NCBI GenBank assembly: GCA_023267775.1 | Contig: JAHFMQ010000047.1 | Coordinates: 1-5,209 of the forward strand | DNA: 5,209 nt | DNA from: Candidatus Kaiserbacteria bacterium | GTDB taxonomy: Bacteria; Patescibacteriota; Minisyncoccia; Phycocordibacterales; Phycocordibacteraceae | Direction of reading: 5' to 3' | Part shown: one piece after another, positions 3,462 through 5,209 of the stretch | Numbering within the stretch: position 1 is the first letter of the stretch | Layout: each line of letters opens with the position of its first letter | Program-made: the position numbers and the translations under genes | Notes under the pieces: generated by a model | The model's input: the letters and a program-made list of their open reading frames with translations, nothing else | Told to the model about the DNA's origin: nothing | Database searches by the model: none

Positions 3462-4109
3462 TTATTTCACCTGAAGAGTTGTGAGTAGTTTTTTAAGTGC
3501 CGCGTGAGCAGGCAGTGCTGAAGTATCAAGATTCGAACTGGTCCAATTTGCAACGTTTGAATCTATGGCGTCAAAACGAAGTACATCAGTAGATCGCTTA
3601 AAATAATATGCGGTGTCGATAACACTCTCAAAACGTTCAATTGTAACCACCGTAAACGGACGGCCTCCGAATACAGTTGAAGAATAGGCGGTTGTACCGA
3701 CCGGCATGCCTGAAGGGCTGCCAATCGCCGTCTGCTGAATAGTCGCGAGTGGTGTTGAAGATGCTTCAATCATAAAACGACGAATGGCAATCTTGCTGAT
3801 TTGTGTTGACGATGCTTCTGCTGGCAGTTCATATGCGACAACACTCGCGGCGTCTGAAAGTTCCGCTTCTACAAAACCAACTGGTATCGCATATGCTATT
3901 CCTACGTCAAAAATAGATATATTGGGAGGAGGACATGTCGGGAAAGTGCATGACGGTCCGCTGACTGAGACCGAGGTTCCATCAGGACATTGTAGTGATG
4001 TTGTGGGACATATGATCGGCTGCGGAGGATGCTCAATCGCATTTCTGTACACGAGTCCGCCAATGCCAAGAATAATAATCATCAAAATACCAAGGAATAA
4101 ACTCTTCAT
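3462..4109 (-). CDS. Exported or membrane-anchored hypothetical protein with a CPDGT cysteine motif
   Basis: No enzyme family is recognised. The 215-residue protein begins with one hydrophobic segment (residues 3-20, SLFLGILMIIILGIGGLV), a signal anchor or uncleaved signal peptide with no lipobox Cys. It is followed by a Cys cluster at 34, 41, 54 and 59 (ICP...LQCPDGTSVSVSGPSCTFPTCPPP). This CPDG-x-GP-x-C-x-F-x-x-CP pattern recurs in surface-associated proteins of Patescibacteria and probably makes two disulfides outside the membrane. The remaining 150 residues are Ser/Thr/Ala-rich with beta-prone segments (VVAYELPAE, AYSSTVFGGRPFTVVTIERF) and end in an ALKKLLTTLQVK helix. No SD precedes the ATG at 4109; a TATGAT box at 4122-4127 lies close upstream but no convincing -35 pairs with it. 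The SIMPL gene follows after 71 nt, without a terminator between. Confidence 0.8.
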   Translation of the reverse strand: MKSLFLGILMIIILGIGGLVYRNAIEHPPQPIICPTTSLQCPDGTSVSVSGPSCTFPTCPPPNISIFDVGIAYAIPVGFVEAELSDAASVVAYELPAEASSTQISKIAIRRFMIEASSTPLATIQQTAIGSPSGMPVGTTAYSSTVFGGRPFTVVTIERFESVIDTAYYFKRSTDVLRFDAIDSNVANWTSSNLDTSALPAHAALKKLLTTLQVK

Positions 4110-4149
4110 CCGAGTGATGATATCATAAGTTTTATAAACTACTTTTGCG

Positions 4150-4195
4150 CATAAAAATGGAAATCCCTTGTCGCACGCGCGTGCGACAAGGGATT
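4150..4195 (-). terminator. Terminator: perfect 34-bp palindrome with a U-rich tail
   Basis: AATCCCTTGTCGCAC (4162-4176) pairs perfectly with GTGCGACAAGGGATT (4181-4195) around GCGC, which is itself self-complementary. On the minus strand the stem is followed by TCCATTTTTATG. It begins 4 nt beyond the TGA of the gene at 4200-4799. The long GC-rich perfect stem makes efficient termination likely. Confidence 0.82.
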
Positions 4196-4199
4196 CGAT

Positions 4200-4799
4200 T
4201 CAATCGGCTGGATGCTGCCTTTGTGCGACCCACTCTAAACCTTTTATTCTCAAAGTAAGGTCCCGAAGGATGCATGCAAATAACCACAATCCATTGGACC
4301 TTTGAAGCGTGGCGCGATGGTACCTATTCCATTCACCCTCCACGCTATACATGAGAATGTTTGCATCTGGAAATGTTTCCTTCCAGATTAGGCGAGCACT
4401 TCTTGCGTGTGGCCAATTAAGCACAACCACGATCGTATGAGGTTTTATTCCTCTTCGAAGAACTGCTGCTCGTATTTCTCGCGCTTCAGTTACCGAATTT
4501 GTGATGCCACGAGCAATAAGTGGGTTCGTGATTCCATATTCAGCGAGAAGAGAGAGTTTTCTCTTGTCTTCCTCATCCTTGGAACCATGAAAGAAATACT
4601 TTGAACTCGCCCATGCCACTCTTGCTTCGTACCTCTTCGCGAGATGGACTGCCTCGCGAAGAACGTTTATCTCTGCGCCAGGCAACGTGTTGTGGACAGT
4701 GAGTCCGTAACCAAGAGGAACAATTAGGTCGCATTGCTTGATTTCCGGCTGTGGTAAACCGTAGAAACGCCGGACTAATCGAGTGAGGAATCTCGCCAT
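4200..4799 (-). CDS. Probable YdcF/DUF218-type protein
   Basis: The 199-residue protein resembles the YdcF/DUF218 fold. After a basic N-terminus comes a first strand and Gly loop (CDLIVPLGYGLT, residues 23-34), then an R-E-A-V-x-L-A helix (48-54) and a second strand ending in ASS (VAWASS, 61-66). It then has NSVTEAREI (101-109), matching the family's S/T-x-N/S-T-x-E-N helix start, and a VVVVLNWPHARSARLIW block (124-138) matching the family's VT-x-x-x-H-x-x-RA motif. Members are involved in envelope or vancomycin-resistance (SanA) functions, some binding nucleotides, but activity is not established here. It lacks the usual N-terminal membrane spans, so it may be soluble or held by its hydrophobic C-terminal segment (WLFACILRDLTLRI). 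The ATG at 4799 has GGGAGG six bases upstream, one of few SDs in the window. The promoter is at 4861-4889. Confidence 0.65.
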   Translation of the reverse strand: MARFLTRLVRRFYGLPQPEIKQCDLIVPLGYGLTVHNTLPGAEINVLREAVHLAKRYEARVAWASSKYFFHGSKDEEDKRKLSLLAEYGITNPLIARGITNSVTEAREIRAAVLRRGIKPHTIVVVLNWPHARSARLIWKETFPDANILMYSVEGEWNRYHRATLQRSNGLWLFACILRDLTLRIKGLEWVAQRQHPAD

Positions 4800-4860
4800 C
4801 TCGCACCTCCCGCCTTATAAGGTTCAATTCAAAAAACTTCGAAAGTTATTTCTGGGGAAT

Positions 4861-4889
4861 AGAATAAAACTATTTTAGTATTTTGTCAA
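4861..4889 (-). promoter_or_regulatory. Sigma70-type promoter of the DUF218-like gene
   Basis: The minus strand has TTGACA (4884-4889, perfect), a 17-nt AT-rich spacer and TATTCT (4861-4866, 4 of 6). The predicted start near 4854 gives a leader of about 55 nt carrying the GGGAGG SD. It begins 15 bp downstream of the tRNA-His 3' end, so the gene need not depend on tRNA transcription. Confidence 0.7.
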
Positions 4890-4903
4890 TGCATCCCAAC
4901 CGG

Positions 4904-4976
4904 GGCGACTATCGGGAATTGAACCCGAATTGAGAGCTCCACAAGCTCCAGTGTTAACCGTTACACCATAGTCGCC
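4904..4976 (-). tRNA. tRNA-His (anticodon GTG)
   Basis: A full cloverleaf can be folded. The acceptor is GCGACTA (4969-4975) with TAGTCGC (4905-4911), and the D arm is GTGT/ACAC. The anticodon arm is GGAGC/GCTCT with loop TTGTGGA, anticodon GTG at 4940-4942. The T arm is TCGGG, loop TTCAATT, CCCGA. The His identity pair is present: the extra G-1 (4976) opposite discriminator C73 (4904). CCA is not encoded (the next bases are CCG), so CCA-adding enzyme is needed. No terminator follows; the downstream gene has its own promoter. Confidence 0.95.
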
Positions 4977-4983
4977 ATGCGAA

Positions 4984-4999
4984 ACCTGTGAGTACAGGT
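4984..4999. other. Short hairpin upstream of the tRNA-His gene
   Basis: ACCTGT (4984-4989) and ACAGGT (4994-4999) form a 6-bp stem with a GAGT loop, 7 nt from the 5' end of the tRNA. On the minus strand no U-run follows, so it is not a clear terminator for the adenosyltransferase gene. It could mark tRNA precursor processing. On the plus strand TGTGAGATTTTT follows, a weak terminator shape. Confidence 0.35.
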
Positions 5000-5039
5000 G
5001 TGAGATTTTTATAACATGAAAATAAGAAGTTCGCGAAAA

Positions 5040-5209
5040 TTAGTATCGAGGATTTTCTTCTTCGACTCCCGCAAGATGATTTGCGAGGCGCGCAAGCGCA
5101 AACAAAAGCGAAGAGAGACGATTCATATACGCCATAGTCTCGCTTCCGAGCGTACATGCCTTCGCTTCTGTTGCCGCGACGATCCTGCGTTCGGTGCGGC
5201 GCGCAAGAG
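5040..5209 (-). CDS. PduO-type cob(I)alamin adenosyltransferase, C-terminal part
   Basis: The frame is open from the right edge to the TAA at 5040-5042 and gives 55 residues, LARRTERRIVAATEA...ETMAYMNRLSSLLFALARLANHLAGVEEENPRY. The RxTER helix, the YxNRLSxLLFxLAR helix and the final ANHxAGVEE are the diagnostic C-terminal elements of the PduO (CobA/MMAB-like) ATP:corrinoid adenosyltransferase. This enzyme makes adenosylcobalamin from cob(I)alamin and ATP, as a trimer. The conserved Arg/Glu of RRxER and the Asn-Arg pair near the ATP and corrinoid sites are present. The start and N-terminal ATP-binding region lie beyond the window. The tRNA-His gene follows 63 bp after the stop in the same direction. 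Confidence 0.9.
   Translation of the reverse strand, partial: LARRTERRIVAATEAKACTLGSETMAYMNRLSSLLFALARLANHLAGVEEENPRY

Noticed and set aside
4954..5157. 67-residue minus-strand ORF at the right edge
   Set aside because: It is a shifted frame over the adenosyltransferase C-terminus and overlaps the tRNA-His gene.

Overview
The window reads as chromosomal sequence from a bacterium with a small genome, most likely a Patescibacteria/CPR member close to 'Candidatus Paceibacteria' (Parcubacteria). This is inferred from style, not from a marker search. The signs are: small compact genes, ribosomal and transcription genes that mostly lack Shine-Dalgarno (SD) sites, a membrane-anchored SIMPL/DUF541 protein, an exported protein with a CPDGT...GPSC...C cysteine motif, and a tRNA gene without an encoded CCA. 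All supported genes are on the minus strand except the last 20 codons of one plus-strand gene at the left edge.

Left part (1-1680): a plus-strand gene tail and its terminator converge on rplK (L11). Reading along the minus strand the order is promoter, secE, nusG, a run of four hairpins, a second promoter, rplK. These genes supply the SecYEG translocon subunit SecE, the elongation factor NusG and the L11 stalk-base protein. rplA does not follow rplK. The rplK promoter is placed so that its transcript should begin at or next to the ATG (leaderless). The intergenic segment between nusG and rplK holds two copies of a roughly 85-90 bp two-hairpin unit whose junction motifs are conserved while the stems differ; the first hairpin contains the nusG stop codon.

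Middle part (1700-2570): a short transcription unit of unknown function, bounded by strong hairpin terminators at 1711-1755 and 2538-2570. It has a good promoter covered by two palindromes, a very strong SD in front of a 7-codon ORF ending in TAG, an open frame that continues in phase beyond that TAG, competing overlapping frames around an A7 tract, and a last small ORF with a Cys/His cluster. It looks like a set of small accessory genes, an attenuator-controlled unit or a decaying locus; the sequence alone does not decide. This is the least explained part of the window.

Right part (2587-5209): three minus-strand genes with their own promoters or terminators. They are a SIMPL/DUF541 protein, a lipid-facing or exported hypothetical protein with a conserved cysteine motif, and a probable YdcF/DUF218-type protein. 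Then come a tRNA-His(GTG) gene and, at the right edge, the C-terminal 55 residues of a PduO-type cob(I)alamin adenosyltransferase, recognised from its conserved NRLSSLLFALAR...ANH.AGVEE end.
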